Shown here: positions 28,968 through 38,798 of the stretch, in pieces
How positions within the stretch are numbered: position 1 is the stretch's first letter
Layout: each line of letters starts with the position of its first letter
Source: Cyanidiococcus yangmingshanensis
Taxonomy: Eukaryota > Rhodophyta > Bangiophyceae > Cyanidiales > Cyanidiaceae
Length of the DNA: 64,000 nt
Assembly: GCA_013995675.1 (NCBI GenBank)
Contig: VWRR01000001.1
Span: 744,001 to 808,000, forward strand
Direction of reading: 5' to 3'
Notes under the pieces: generated by a model
Told to the model about the DNA's origin: nothing
Databases searched by the model: none
The model's input: the letters and a program-made list of their open reading frames with translations, nothing else
Translations under genes and position numbers: made by a program

Positions 28968-30584
28968 TCAACATTTCCAACGGTTACCACAATGCATGCA
29001 GGTTACGAATGTAGTCATCGGTTCATCCGCAGAGCGCGTCTGCATCTGGAAGTAGGTGCAAGCGCGTTGACCGCACTTGCCACATCGGAACTGATCCGTA
29101 CTGGCTGCTTGTGGAATTCCGCGCTGTTTGTGATAGAGCATACGTTCTGCGATCACTGCCTCCCGTTCTCGTGCTTGCGCTGTCTTCAACTGCTCTGCAG
29201 TCATGTCAACGACTTCAGCCGGGGTAAGCTCCTGTCGAAGGAGACGCAAGCGAAGGTCTGCATTCCGTCGCAGATTCGCTTTCAGGTCGCGATACTTTGC
29301 ACTATAATCTGGACGAGCGAAATCGAAAGAAAATTTCGCATTGATTGCTCGCTCCAGATCGATACAGATAGAGCGAAACAGGTTGGTTGTTGCGGCATTC
29401 AACGTGGCATCCGTTGCCTCCTCGGTCGCTGCGGCGATGAAGACCTCACACAAGGCGCGAACAATGTCGCCACGTTTTCCCGGCGGCAGCGGCAAGGACT
29501 CTGTTGCCAGCGTGATCATGTTTTCGCTAGTTACCCCAGTCAAGGCGTTCGATACCTGAGTTTGGGGCTCCGAAATCGCTTTCAAGTCGGTGTTCGAGGC
29601 GGAACCATTCGGAGCCATGTTCGATAACTCATCTGATCCCAGTGCTGATCCATCGGTTCTTTTTGGTACACCAAGCGTCGCCATTGCAGGAATATGCTCG
29701 CCAACGCTGGCAGCAGAGGCATCCAGATCAATGTCTGCGACGAACCCGGTTCTTGAGCCAGAGCTGGAAGCAGGATCGTGGTTGTCTTCGTGAATCTGTG
29801 GCGGACACGGCTCTACTTTGGATTCCTCTCGCAATCTATCGAGATCATTTGATGTTCTCTCGTGGCCGGAAACAACTGGTTCGGTTTGCAAGGGCTTGCG
29901 ACCAGCCCCTGATGACACAGCGGATGTCTCAGACTCGCGTTGGGCCTCTGTCACCACCGCTTTCCATTTGTTCACAATCTCATCGGAAAGGCGCTCAATC
30001 ACAGCGCTCTTTCCGCTGAGGCTTTTGCCGAGGCTTTTGATTGGTTTTCCTGCTCGGCTTGTTCGAAGAATCTCGAGCGTGACTTGATATCGTAGGAGCT
30101 CCGCTAGTTGAAGGGCGATACGTCGCTCCTCGAGTTCGAATGCCTCTGCAGCGTGCGCTGCTGCTAGACGAAGGTCCTCCAAACGTGCGACACATTCTCG
30201 ATATTTGTTGCATCGGTCTGTCCAGGTCTGATGGAGCTCGCTGAGCATATCGGCGCTCTCTTCAAGACCACGTACAAGACGAATGAGATCTTCTGCTCCA
30301 ATACTGCGTCGACTGGTCAAGCCCGATACGCTGGCTCGAATAGCGTCAAGGGTAAGCGGTGTTGGCTCCGGGGGTGCTGGCGGATACTTTTCCAGTTTGC
30401 GCTCAAGCAGTGCCAAGCGGGCCTTCATCTGAGCGTTCTGTTGACGCAGCGTGGCCAGTTGGCGACTGTATTCAGAACGACCACGAATGCCACGCTCGTC
30501 CCGACTAGAGCTGTTCGCAACCCGCTGTTGAGTGTCCTTATCAGACCGAGACCTGGGTGCTGTACCATGAACTGGAGTCCCCAT
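28968..30584 (-). CDS. TFIIS: Transcription elongation factor TFIIS
   Basis: 538 residues from ATG 30584; the frame extends to a TTG at 30605 and is open further upstream. TFIIS rescues backtracked RNA polymerase II by stimulating transcript cleavage. The C-terminal zinc ribbon is complete: CGKCGQRACTYFQMQTRSAD continuing EPMTTFVTCMHCGNRWKC, with the catalytic Asp-Glu in RSADEPMTTF. The central polymerase-binding domain is seen in LFRSICIDLERAINAKFSFD and YRDLKANLRRNADLRLRLL. The N-terminal LW domain is around VTLEILRTSRAGKPIKSLGK and LSDEIVNKWKAVV. A coiled region and a long acidic/Ser-rich linker make it much longer than the usual ~300 residues. Its start is 17 bp from the stop of the upstream PWWP frame. 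Confidence 0.93.
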   Translation of the reverse strand: MGTPVHGTAPRSRSDKDTQQRVANSSSRDERGIRGRSEYSRQLATLRQQNAQMKARLALLERKLEKYPPAPPEPTPLTLDAIRASVSGLTSRRSIGAEDLIRLVRGLEESADMLSELHQTWTDRCNKYRECVARLEDLRLAAAHAAEAFELEERRIALQLAELLRYQVTLEILRTSRAGKPIKSLGKSLSGKSAVIERLSDEIVNKWKAVVTEAQRESETSAVSSGAGRKPLQTEPVVSGHERTSNDLDRLREESKVEPCPPQIHEDNHDPASSSGSRTGFVADIDLDASAASVGEHIPAMATLGVPKRTDGSALGSDELSNMAPNGSASNTDLKAISEPQTQVSNALTGVTSENMITLATESLPLPPGKRGDIVRALCEVFIAAATEEATDATLNAATTNLFRSICIDLERAINAKFSFDFARPDYSAKYRDLKANLRRNADLRLRLLRQELTPAEVVDMTAEQLKTAQAREREAVIAERMLYHKQRGIPQAASTDQFRCGKCGQRACTYFQMQTRSADEPMTTFVTCMHCGNRWKC

Positions 30585-30601
30585 ACGATCACTCGATGAA
30601 T

Positions 30602-31315
30602 TCAAGTGGTCCAGTGACTCCGCGTCTGCAGCGCCTGTCTTGGTGCTCTTCGTTGCCGAGATGAATGTGTTTTCGCAGCCCTTGCCCGGCCTTTCGCATT
30701 CGCCATCGAGTCATCGTCGGACTGTACGAGTGAAGCATCGCTCTCCTCCGGATCATGTACTGCATCATATTCACTGGAGCTCCCAGCGGTTTCGGTTCCG
30801 TCCGAATCATCAGCTGGAATCTTGCGCTTCTGCTTCAGACGTTTTAGCGTCGGTGCGGAACTTGGAGGCGCCTCAGCTGAACGAGACCGAGTTTTCTCGT
30901 TCATGGACTCCGCCGCAGCGGCGATAGATTGCTCGGTGTCCTCTGACTCCTGATCCAAAGCTTTTCCCAGCTCGGTTTCTCTAGACAATCCTGGTTTGGG
31001 TGCCGGCTCATCTGAGCTGAGGCGAGTCGACTGGAGCGCCCCGTCCTGGATGGCCTCAGCGATGGCTTTTTGCACTGCAGCGTACAAGCGGTGTGTTGGC
31101 TTCACGCACTTGTCCATGTTCTCTGCAAAAGACACAAGATTCTCCCGGGCGACCCAAGCGTGTTGCGTATCGTTGTAAAAGTTCACGTTGTAGCGGTTTC
31201 CTCGCCGATGATGGCCGTTCGTGTCAGGGGCGACGATTCCTGGCCACCACGGATAAGACGGTAGTTTGGCCCAGACATACGAACCAAGACTCGGTTCCCA
31301 AGACACGTGCTCCAT
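30602..31315 (-). CDS. PWWP-domain protein, possibly the N-terminal part of the TFIIS gene
   Basis: 237 residues from ATG 31315 (the frame opens with GTG at 31324). A PWWP domain is at residues ~8-90: GSYVWAKLPSYPWWPGIVAP, then YNVNFYNDTQHAWVARENLV. PWWP domains bind methylated histone tails (H3K36me) and DNA. The rest is acidic/Ser-rich with a basic patch (LKRLKQKRKI) and a basic C-terminus. The stop at 30602 is 17 bp from the TFIIS ATG, and the TFIIS frame is open upstream of that ATG (KTGAADAESLDHLNSSSDRM). Two genes with almost no spacer, or one PWWP-TFIIS protein interrupted by a frame change, are both possible. PWWP and TFIIS-N-like domains also combine in LEDGF/HDGF proteins. Confidence 0.82.
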   Translation of the reverse strand: MEHVSWEPSLGSYVWAKLPSYPWWPGIVAPDTNGHHRRGNRYNVNFYNDTQHAWVARENLVSFAENMDKCVKPTHRLYAAVQKAIAEAIQDGALQSTRLSSDEPAPKPGLSRETELGKALDQESEDTEQSIAAAAESMNEKTRSRSAEAPPSSAPTLKRLKQKRKIPADDSDGTETAGSSSEYDAVHDPEESDASLVQSDDDSMANAKGRARAAKTHSSRQRRAPRQALQTRSHWTT

Positions 31316-31621
31316 TGCTTCCACTCAATCAACAAGTACGAAAAGAAAATGGAGTGAGATGCTGACCAGAAAAAGAGTCTACAACACTGACACTTAAGGC
31401 TCGTTACAGGCAATACAGCGCCAGCCTGTCGCCAACCATTGCCGCTGCGTTTTGGACCTTGGCGGACGCTCGCGAAAGCCAGGCGCGAGTCGTGGAGCGA
31501 AACACTTTTTGGTCGCATCGCTCCATCACTGGCCAAGAAAAGGAATATCAAAGAGTTTCTGCTTTTGTTGAACAGTGTCTGGTGCTTGAGGACGAGGTTC
31601 TAGTACTAACTGAAGCTTGCG
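31316..31621. other. Divergent promoter region, PWWP / Ndc1-like
   Basis: 306 bp between two divergent starts (31315 minus, 31622 plus). No gene is seen; it must contain both promoters. No clear TATA or other motif was identified. Confidence 0.45.
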
Positions 31622-33290
31622 ATGACTGCAATCCCAGACGAACCGACTCGCTACTCCTTTGAGGCGGCACCAAACCATCGCCAGGCGGTATCAGAGGGCG
31701 TGATAAAAGATGACGCAAGAGCGCTCTTTCGAGCGGATAATCTCGACGCCAAACACGCTTACTGGATCGTCGTAGAGGCGTTACGGCGAGGGCGGCTCGG
31801 GGCTCTCCTCGCGGGCGTGAGTTTTGGTCCCTGGCTTGGGCTAGGGCTCACTGCTCGAACTTGGTTCGCTGCACGAGCCTTGCGTCTGTGGGTGCTTACT
31901 GGCACGCTCAGCATGCCTTGTTTTCTGCTGGGTGTACTCGCCGGCAGTGACTGGTATGCGACCACGCGAAAACGTTCTCGAAAGAGCGTGGCGGCATTGC
32001 TCCTCGCTTCGGCTGGTGCGACCCATGTGGCAGCAAACCAAGCTCTGCTGTTTGCGCTGTGCTCAGGTAGCTCTGCGAAGACGTATCGCATCTCCATGCC
32101 TGGTTGTCTCTTCATAGGCGCATTCACTGGAGCAAGCTACTGGCTGGCAATAGACCGAATGGAGGGATTTGCGCTAGAGCTGCCACTGCTGGCTGTTGGT
32201 CGGGTCAATCGTTTCCTGCAGACGCTAAGAAGCATGCGATATTCGTTGCATCGTTGCTACGTCGTGCTGAAGCGCAGCTGGATTTTATACGGTCCATTTC
32301 TGGGAGTCGTTATTCTGTTCGCTTTCTTGAAAACGAATTGGAGGCAACTGCTCATGTTGGGCTTTATTCTTGTCCAGTTGATAGCAAGCTGGAGCGTTGC
32401 CCTCCCGATCATTCGGATTGTGATGAGCACACCAGTCGTTTTTGAGCTGCTTCAACAGAGGGTATCGAAAGGAACGCCGATCACGGGTCTATCCTTATTC
32501 GACCAGCTTCGTCCTGCTATCGAGAGCAAATCGGGTGAGGCAGCGAGACAGCGTAGCAAACATGCATGGGACCGGGCAAAACGAAAGCCTACGTCATCGT
32601 CACCAGTATCTTTCGCACCATTCGTAGCACCACGAGGAGAGTATTCTGGAGAATGGTTGCTGTTGATGCTAGAACAGAGCCTGCATTTTCATCACGTCGA
32701 CATGTTCCTCTTTGCCCTATACGATTTAGAACGCGTTGCCTTGGTTGCCCCAGCGCGACGACGAGCGCTTTTCAATGACCCTCGTGGAACAACTCTCTTC
32801 GCATTGTTGGATCTCTGTTTGGCCGCTACTGAGCCGCAGGCACTTGTTGAACGATACGCTCCGCAAAAGTCCACCCTAGCTGATGCAAAATGGCGTCTGT
32901 CTGGCGCTCGTGCCGTGTCGAACGCTTATCTTGTGCAGATATATCGAATGGCTTGCGGCACGCTAGGGGCGTTTGCCTTGCATAGTTCTCAATGAGGATA
33001 CATTTGGCCTCATGCAACGTCGATGGATGATCATCCAGCAGAGTCTACAAAACCTCTCTGACGCGCTCGAGTGCATCCATTCGCGTCGTGGAGCCATGCG
33101 ACCGACCCGTGGACTCGAGCAGCGCTCCTTCGGTGCATTGGAAGATGTACTTGTACAGAGCCAACGCTGGATTTCATTGACGACGCATACCATCATGGTG
33201 CGCGAGTGGCCAGAATCTGGTCAACGAGCTTCGCACTACTTGGGTCTCGTACAAGCATTTCTGAGTGGCGATATCGGTTCACAAAGATGA
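31622..33290 (+). CDS. NDC1: Ndc1-like transmembrane nucleoporin, with a frame break near the C-terminal conserved motif
   Basis: From ATG 31622 the frame runs 457 codons. The N-terminal half has about six hydrophobic helices (LGALLAGVSFGPWLGLGL; TGTLSMPCFLLGVLAGS; SWILYGPFLGVVILFAFL; LLMLGFILVQLIASWSVAL). A soluble half follows, containing HHVDMFLFALYDLERVALVA with PARRRALF. This is the Ndc1 layout: a six-helix anchor in the nuclear envelope plus a nuclear-pore-binding domain. The frame stops at 32995, but the next frame continues directly with LNEDTFGLMQRRWMIIQQSL, matching the family motif (s)LtEDryGvvQ with a leucine-rich follow-on. ALHS then LNED joins if one T near 32982-32985 is extra. 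The second frame ends at 33290. Ndc1 assignment rests on topology and this motif, so it is moderate. Confidence 0.58.
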
Positions 33291-34267
33291 GCGATCCCTG
33301 GGCCAGGATCTGGGTAAGCACCGGCCTTATCCAAAACAACGTCGACGGAGTCTGCCCTGCTGGGTACTGCGCTTACTGGAAGGCGCATCGTGGACCCTGT
33401 GCCATCATCTGAACCACGATCCCTTTCACGAGTGAGAGACAGTCCTCTTCCCGGAACAGATAAGAAGCAGCTTAGACGAGTATCGTTTCGAGTCGGGATC
33501 GAGATGTTGTCTCCAAAATGCAGACTCGCCTAGCAATATACCCAGCATAGATGCATGTTGAAGCGCGGATATTGACAAGGCTTTGAGATTTCCCAAGGGA
33601 ACGAGTTCGCAACGTGAACGACTCCGAATCTTGAAGCGAACCGCGCTCGCAAAGACCCGGTTCATTGGTCTCGTTTCAGTACGATCGTGCCGGCCACCAA
33701 TGCAGGCTCGCTATCGTATGCTTTTTAGAACACGTTTCCAATGCTACAAAAACAGAGAAAAAGTCTCGAAATGGAGCGCTCAGTGCGCTGTTCTGAACGG
33801 AAAAGACGCGGAGATGATAGGCGTTGATGAGCAGACACCATGCTTGATTCGGAATTCGTCTGTGGTCTTTTCGATGCTTGGGGAACTCGATTCGTTGTCT
33901 TGTTCGATCCCTGGCCCGGTGCGAGCGCCTCTCCTGTGCTTGTATCATGGTCACAGAGCCGATACCTCCGCACGCTCCGTAAACACATACCCCAGAACGA
34001 GAAAATACCCATAAAGTCGTAGCAGTACCGAGGCCGATAGACGCGTGAGAAAACACCATCGAAATACGCTCTCGAGTACCTCTAAGCTGACTCGTAGCGT
34101 CCTCTACCATTTTCTCGATCCTGCAGTCATAAACTCCTTTTTTATCTTTCACGGCAACTCCGGAGCGAACGGATCTGTACTTGGTCCATGCCTTTGGCTC
34201 GAGACAAGATAAGCATCCTCCGATACGAGCGCCGCACTGCCTCGAGGAGGTGATCAAAGCACCAGAT
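33291..34267. other. Intergenic region with weak minus-strand frame
   Basis: Nearly 1 kb. A minus frame at 33676-34257 opens with TTG and contains VEDATSQLRGTRERISMVFS followed by a Gly/Ser/Thr-rich, partly hydrophobic stretch. It might be part of a small membrane protein, but no family or good start is evident. Nothing else is supportable. Confidence 0.3.
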
Positions 34268-36110
34268 TCAGGCCGAATCCATGCCTTCGCTTGAAAGGGC
34301 TCGAATCTCTTCTACCGGGAGAGCAGCATGACTTTCGACAGACGCGTTCGACAAGCGACCAAGGCGCTGACCTGAGGCTCCCGAACGGCGCACAATGGGT
34401 GTCATGGACGAGGTCCGTGCAAGTCGCCTCAGTACCTCAGAGACTGCTCCTTCTACGTCGGCTCTCGTTTCACGAACGCTATCGGGAATCAATCGTTCGT
34501 GTCGCATTTCTGCGGCCAAGACAGCAACATACTTGTCCAGTCCATGGTCCACGATTTGTGACAGAGAAAAATCCGGTTTCGAACCAGATGATCGTCCACG
34601 AGTGCGATTGATTGGACCTCGACTCGACGAAGAGCGGCTATGTTGGCGACGATGCGATACCACTATTGTTTTCGGTCGAGTTGGCCCACCAGGGCCGGTA
34701 CGCTCCAGTTGCGGTACGACGCTTTGGGTCCTTCGAGTTCGCCAGAGACGGTTCGTTCGATCAGTCGCAGTCCGTGACTCCGCGACTTGGCCTCTGGAAG
34801 AGAGCGTATTCTCTGAGTCGTCCTCGAGCGTGAGACCCAAGAGTCGAGCCGCGAATCGTGCTTGACGATGAAAACGATCAGCCGCTGCCTTTGAAGCGCT
34901 CTCAACAGAAGCTGAGGTCGATCTCGGCGTTTCTGGCTGCGTTCGATCTCCAACTGGAACAAACCAGGACGCAACAGTGTCCTCTTTCGCCACTGGGATG
35001 CCCCAGTCCGGAGACGATTGTTCATCGAACGACGATTCCTCTGGCGCGGTCGACATGCTCTCCGCTGAGCTGCGGTCGTCAGCACCCGCTTTCGTGGTCG
35101 ATTCACTGGAGTCGAGGATGCTCAGCAATGGCACCGAGTCCATCGACACGGAGTACGGTCGGTGCGCACCCGATCGCCAGCGCTGAAGAAACTTGTCGCT
35201 ATCTGCTCTACCAGCGTCAGTTGCTGTCGTCCCACTCGAATGGTCTCGTTGAAGCATCACAGGCGATAAAGGTTGTCGAGCAGAGGCTGACATCGTTTGT
35301 GGCACCACTCGGAGCGTGTTCGCCACCTGGAGCAGCACTCAGTGTCATTGGTGGCCACAACGGCGGGCTCGAGGATTTGGTTGTCTCCTCTTCGTTTCCT
35401 GGTCGTCCGAGGTCACGGTCAATACTCCCTGCTGCATTGTGAGCCCGCGTCCCCGGTGTTGCGTCGAACTTGGAGTTCTGCTCGTCGTCAACGTCCTCTA
35501 TCGCCCGACTGTTTTCATCGTCGTCATCATTGTCATCGGTGGTGGTGTTCCGGTCGTTCGACTCCAAGGCTCCCTCATCGAAGGATAAGGTCCTGAACTC
35601 GCTCGAGGCCTGAGTGCTCAGAATATGTCGGGCGAGTCCATGTCTCTGGAAGGCGTTCGAACCCTCTGTTTGTCGCATCGTCAAGGTAAAGCGCAACAGC
35701 GCGTTGGTCGTTGTCTTTTCCAGCGGCAGTCGTGTCGTGTGCGGGCCTTCGATACCCGCATACTGTGCGAGATCGAGCGTCAGCTCGCCAACACAGACCG
35801 TCTGCGTCGTCCTTCCGAATGGAATCGTTCGCTTGACTTTCAAACACAACAAATACGGCAAAAGCGTCTCCGTTGCCGTGCTGCGTGCAGCCAAGGTCGC
35901 TCGAAAGTGAAGCGACTCGTTCCAGATAACGCGATGGTTTTCTACCAGACGGTCAGAGGTGAACCCCCGCCAGTGAACGCGTTGCCTGACAAAGCCCTGC
36001 GTACAAGCTTTGACTTTGACGTGGAACACACCGGTGCTATCGGGAACGGCAACAAGTTCGTAGAGGTCCAGATGGACCTGAAACACCCGTTTCCTCCGGT
36101 CTATCTGCAT
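34268..36110 (-). CDS. NT-C2 (EEIG1/EHBP1-type C2) domain protein, probably one gene with a frame break
   Basis: From ATG 36110 the protein starts MQIDRRKRVFQVHLDLYELV and shows an N-terminal C2 domain of the NT-C2 type over residues ~5-150: HWRGFTSDRLVENHRVIWNE, YLLCLKVKRTIPFGRTTQTV, VGELTLDLAQYAGIEGPHTT, NALLRFTLTMRQ. NT-C2 domains bind membranes or small GTPase partners in actin- and organelle-positioning proteins. An acidic low-complexity linker follows. This frame stops at 35217, while a frame one base out of phase is open from above 35293 to 34268. It has the same Ser/Arg-rich style and a folded-looking end (LSQIVDHGLDKYVAVLAAEM). One continuous ~615-residue protein with a single +1 shift between 35217 and 35338 is likely; two genes is the alternative. 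Confidence 0.68.
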
Positions 36111-36679
36111 CAAAGCGGGGAAGCGTCGTATTCAAAAAAAAGTGACTAGGACGAAACAAGCTCCGAAACAAACGAAAGCGAGTAAACCTTGGGTGCACGT
36201 CGAAGACAGGGTATCAGCAGCCTCTTCATAGCGGTCACGGAGAGAACGATAGGCTCGACCGTTGCGCCGTTCGCTCCAAACATAAACGCTTCCGAAACGC
36301 TGACCTGATCTCTGACCTGTCCAGGGGAGCGTTTGCTGCGACCGAAACTCGGTACTTGCAGACGAAAGCGTGCCCGTGAACGTTATGGGTGATGAGATCA
36401 AGCGCAAGAATTGTTTTGTATAGTCCGCAGCTGTACTCGTTGTTGATGTTGTTGCTGTCGAGGAACACGACTTGAGTGGGAGGCGACCCGAAGGACGTTT
36501 GTGGCTGGCGATATGGAGGCGCCGACTCTATCCAGGTTGGGAGTGCCACGCCTGGCAGGCCCTCTGGGATGTCCCAAGCGACCGAGCTGGACTGGTGTTA
36601 CGGGACAATCGAGGCACTAGCTCTAGGGCTGGTGTACGTGGAGCTCGGTCGTGACATCAGCGATACGAGTGCCAGCTGT
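36111..36679. other. Spacer between NT-C2 gene start and alpha-tubulin end
   Basis: About 570 bp, probably the NT-C2 promoter plus the tubulin 3' region. Only short shadow frames are present. Confidence 0.45.
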
Positions 36680-38026
36680 TTAGTATTCCTCCTCCTCCTC
36701 GTTGGTGTCGGCTGCAACTTCAATATAATCCTTCTCGAGAGCGGCTAGATCCTCGCGAGCTTCACTGAACTCACCCTCTTCCATACCCTCTCCGACATAC
36801 CAGTGGACGAAAGCGCGTTTCGCGTACATAAGGTCAAACTTGTGGTCGATGCGCGCGAAGACTTCTGCAATAGCGGTTGAGTTGCTCACCATGCACACCG
36901 CTCGTTGGACCTTGGCGAGGTCGCCGTTTGGTACCACGGTTGGAGGCTGCGAATTGATGCCGACCTTGAAGCCAGAGGGGCACCAATCCACAAACTGAAT
37001 GCTGCGCTTGCCCTTGATGGCCTTGACTGCCGAGTTCACATCCTTGGGTTGAACATCACCGCGATACATGAGGCAACACGCCATGTATTTGCCATGGCGT
37101 GGGTCACATTTGGCCATCATATTAGCGGGATCGAACGCAGCGGTGGTAATTTCGGCTACGCTCCCCTGTTCGTGGTGAGCCTTCTCCGCGGAAATCACGG
37201 GAGCGTAACTAGAGAGCATAAAGTGGATGCGTGGATATGGCACCAAATTGGTCTGATATTCAGTCAGATCGACGTTCAAGGCGCCATCAAAACGAAGAGA
37301 CGCTGTCAGCGAAGAGATCACTTGCGCAATCAGGCGGTTCAAGTTCTTGTACGTCGGGCGCTCAATATCGAGTGACCGCCGACAAATATCGTAGATTGCC
37401 TCGTTGTCCAAAAGAACTGCCACGTCCGTGTGCTCGAGCAGCGCGTGCGTGGAGAGCACAGAGTTGTAGGGCTCTACCACAGCCGTGCTAACCTGTGGAG
37501 AGGGATAGACTGTGAATCCCAGCTTGCTCTTCTTTCCATAGTCTACCGACAGACGCTCCAAGAGCAGCGACCCCAGACCGGAGCCAGTACCGCCACCAAC
37601 TGAGTTGAATATCAAGAATCCCTGCAAAGCCGAACAGTTGTCCGCAAGCTTCCTTATACGATCCAGCGCGGTGTCAACAATCTCCTTTCCAACCGTATAA
37701 TGACCACGAGCGTAATTGTTCGCGGCGTCTTCACGCCCGCTCATCAACTGTTCCGGATGGTACAGCTGACGATACGGACCGGTACGCACTTCATCCACCA
37801 CCGAGGGCTCAAGATCCAGGAAGAGGCAACGAGGAACGTGCTTTCCAGAAGATGTCTCCGAAAAGAACGTTCCAAATGATGCGTTGTTGGCGGCAGCGAT
37901 CGCCGAGTCCCGACTAGCCATCGTGCCGTCCGGCAGAATCCCATGTTCCAGACAGAAGAGCTCCCAGCAGGCGTTCGCCACCTGGACACCAGCCTGGCCA
38001 ATATGTAACGAAATAACCTCACGCAT
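36680..38026 (-). CDS. TUBA: Alpha-tubulin
   Basis: 448 residues, complete from ATG 38026 ([20 protein letters not shown]). Forms alpha/beta heterodimers that polymerise into spindle microtubules. The nucleotide-binding glycine loop [10 protein letters not shown], the intradimer catalytic Glu in [16 protein letters not shown] (the alpha-specific residue that hydrolyses beta-tubulin GTP) and a C-terminal EEEEEY tail ending in Tyr are all present, so detyrosination chemistry is conserved. The loop that carries acetyl-Lys40 in ciliated organisms reads [20 protein letters not shown] here and has no lysine. That fits an organism without flagella. It is the only tubulin in the window. No frame breaks. 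Confidence 0.97.
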   Translation of the reverse strand: MREVISLHIGQAGVQVANACWELFCLEHGILPDGTMASRDSAIAAANNASFGTFFSETSSGKHVPRCLFLDLEPSVVDEVRTGPYRQLYHPEQLMSGREDAANNYARGHYTVGKEIVDTALDRIRKLADNCSALQGFLIFNSVGGGTGSGLGSLLLERLSVDYGKKSKLGFTVYPSPQVSTAVVEPYNSVLSTHALLEHTDVAVLLDNEAIYDICRRSLDIERPTYKNLNRLIAQVISSLTASLRFDGALNVDLTEYQTNLVPYPRIHFMLSSYAPVISAEKAHHEQGSVAEITTAAFDPANMMAKCDPRHGKYMACCLMYRGDVQPKDVNSAVKAIKGKRSIQFVDWCPSGFKVGINSQPPTVVPNGDLAKVQRAVCMVSNSTAIAEVFARIDHKFDLMYAKRAFVHWYVGEGMEEGEFSEAREDLAALEKDYIEVAADTNEEEEEY

Positions 38027-38798
38027 TTGGTAGTTTATCAGAAACTCGATTCAAGTCAACGTAGTTCACTCAACAGAGGTGGAAAGGGTACCGAACCTCC
38101 GTCGAATGAACGCACGCAAACACAAACAGAACCAACGCCAAGGGCGTACGCGGCGCTATGGCAATTCAAATTTGCGTGTCATGTTGTAACGCTGCTGCGT
38201 TCCCGCGCGCTCGCGCCTGCGACTGCCCCGATCAGAAAAGGTTAAAACTAGATTTATTTGGACAGATGGAATCGAGAACATTAGGGACAGGTCTGTACCT
38301 ATTTGAACAGATGGAATCGATCGCTTTACAGACAGGTCTGTACCTATTTGAACAGATGGAATCGTGAACAGTTTCGAAAACTCGACACTGATTACAGCCT
38401 CTCTGAACGCGATCTTATAAAATGGCGCATACGCGATGCGTTGAGCACCACTGACAGGGTGCTCGATTCTGTCAGTCGCTGGGACCTTCTGGTATAAACG
38501 CGCTGATGGCATGTATGGAATAGGGCGCTCTTGGTTCTAAGGGACATACGTGGGTGCGTGTCTACGCGCTTGGTCCTGGTCTCAGTCAAGCGCGTTCACT
38601 ACTAGCGCTTCATTCCTTTTTCACAGACGGAAACGATGGTACTGCATCAGAGCATTTGCGACGATGATCAGCAGATGAAGAGGACGCATTGGGCGAGCGT
38701 GACGGGTCCCGAGATGGCGTTGTTCACTGCACAACCTGGGTAGGTCGCAACACCAAGCGCATAGCACGTGCAGGCGCTTGCAACGTATATGTTTGGGG
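38027..38798. other. Upstream region of alpha-tubulin with tandem repeat
   Basis: 770 bp between the alpha-tubulin start and the 3' end of the dehydrogenase gene. It contains the 45-bp tandem repeat listed separately at 38255-38364. The proximal part should hold the tubulin promoter. No gene was seen. Confidence 0.45.
38255..38364. repeat. 45-bp tandem repeat upstream of alpha-tubulin
   Basis: Two near-identical 34-bp copies (core GTCTGTACCTATTTGAACAG) start at 38286 and 38331, 45 bp apart. A third, partial copy (TATTTGGACAGATGGAATCG) lies at 38255-38274. The period is a multiple of three, so minus-strand frames read a repeated IPSVQIGTDLS peptide, but no real gene covers it. It lies 230-340 bp upstream of the alpha-tubulin ATG. 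Confidence 0.85.

Noticed and set aside
32973-33290. Separate small gene downstream of the Ndc1-like frame
   Set aside because: It begins with a non-ATG-supported stretch and its first residues complete the Ndc1 motif of the upstream gene, so it is better read as the C-terminus.
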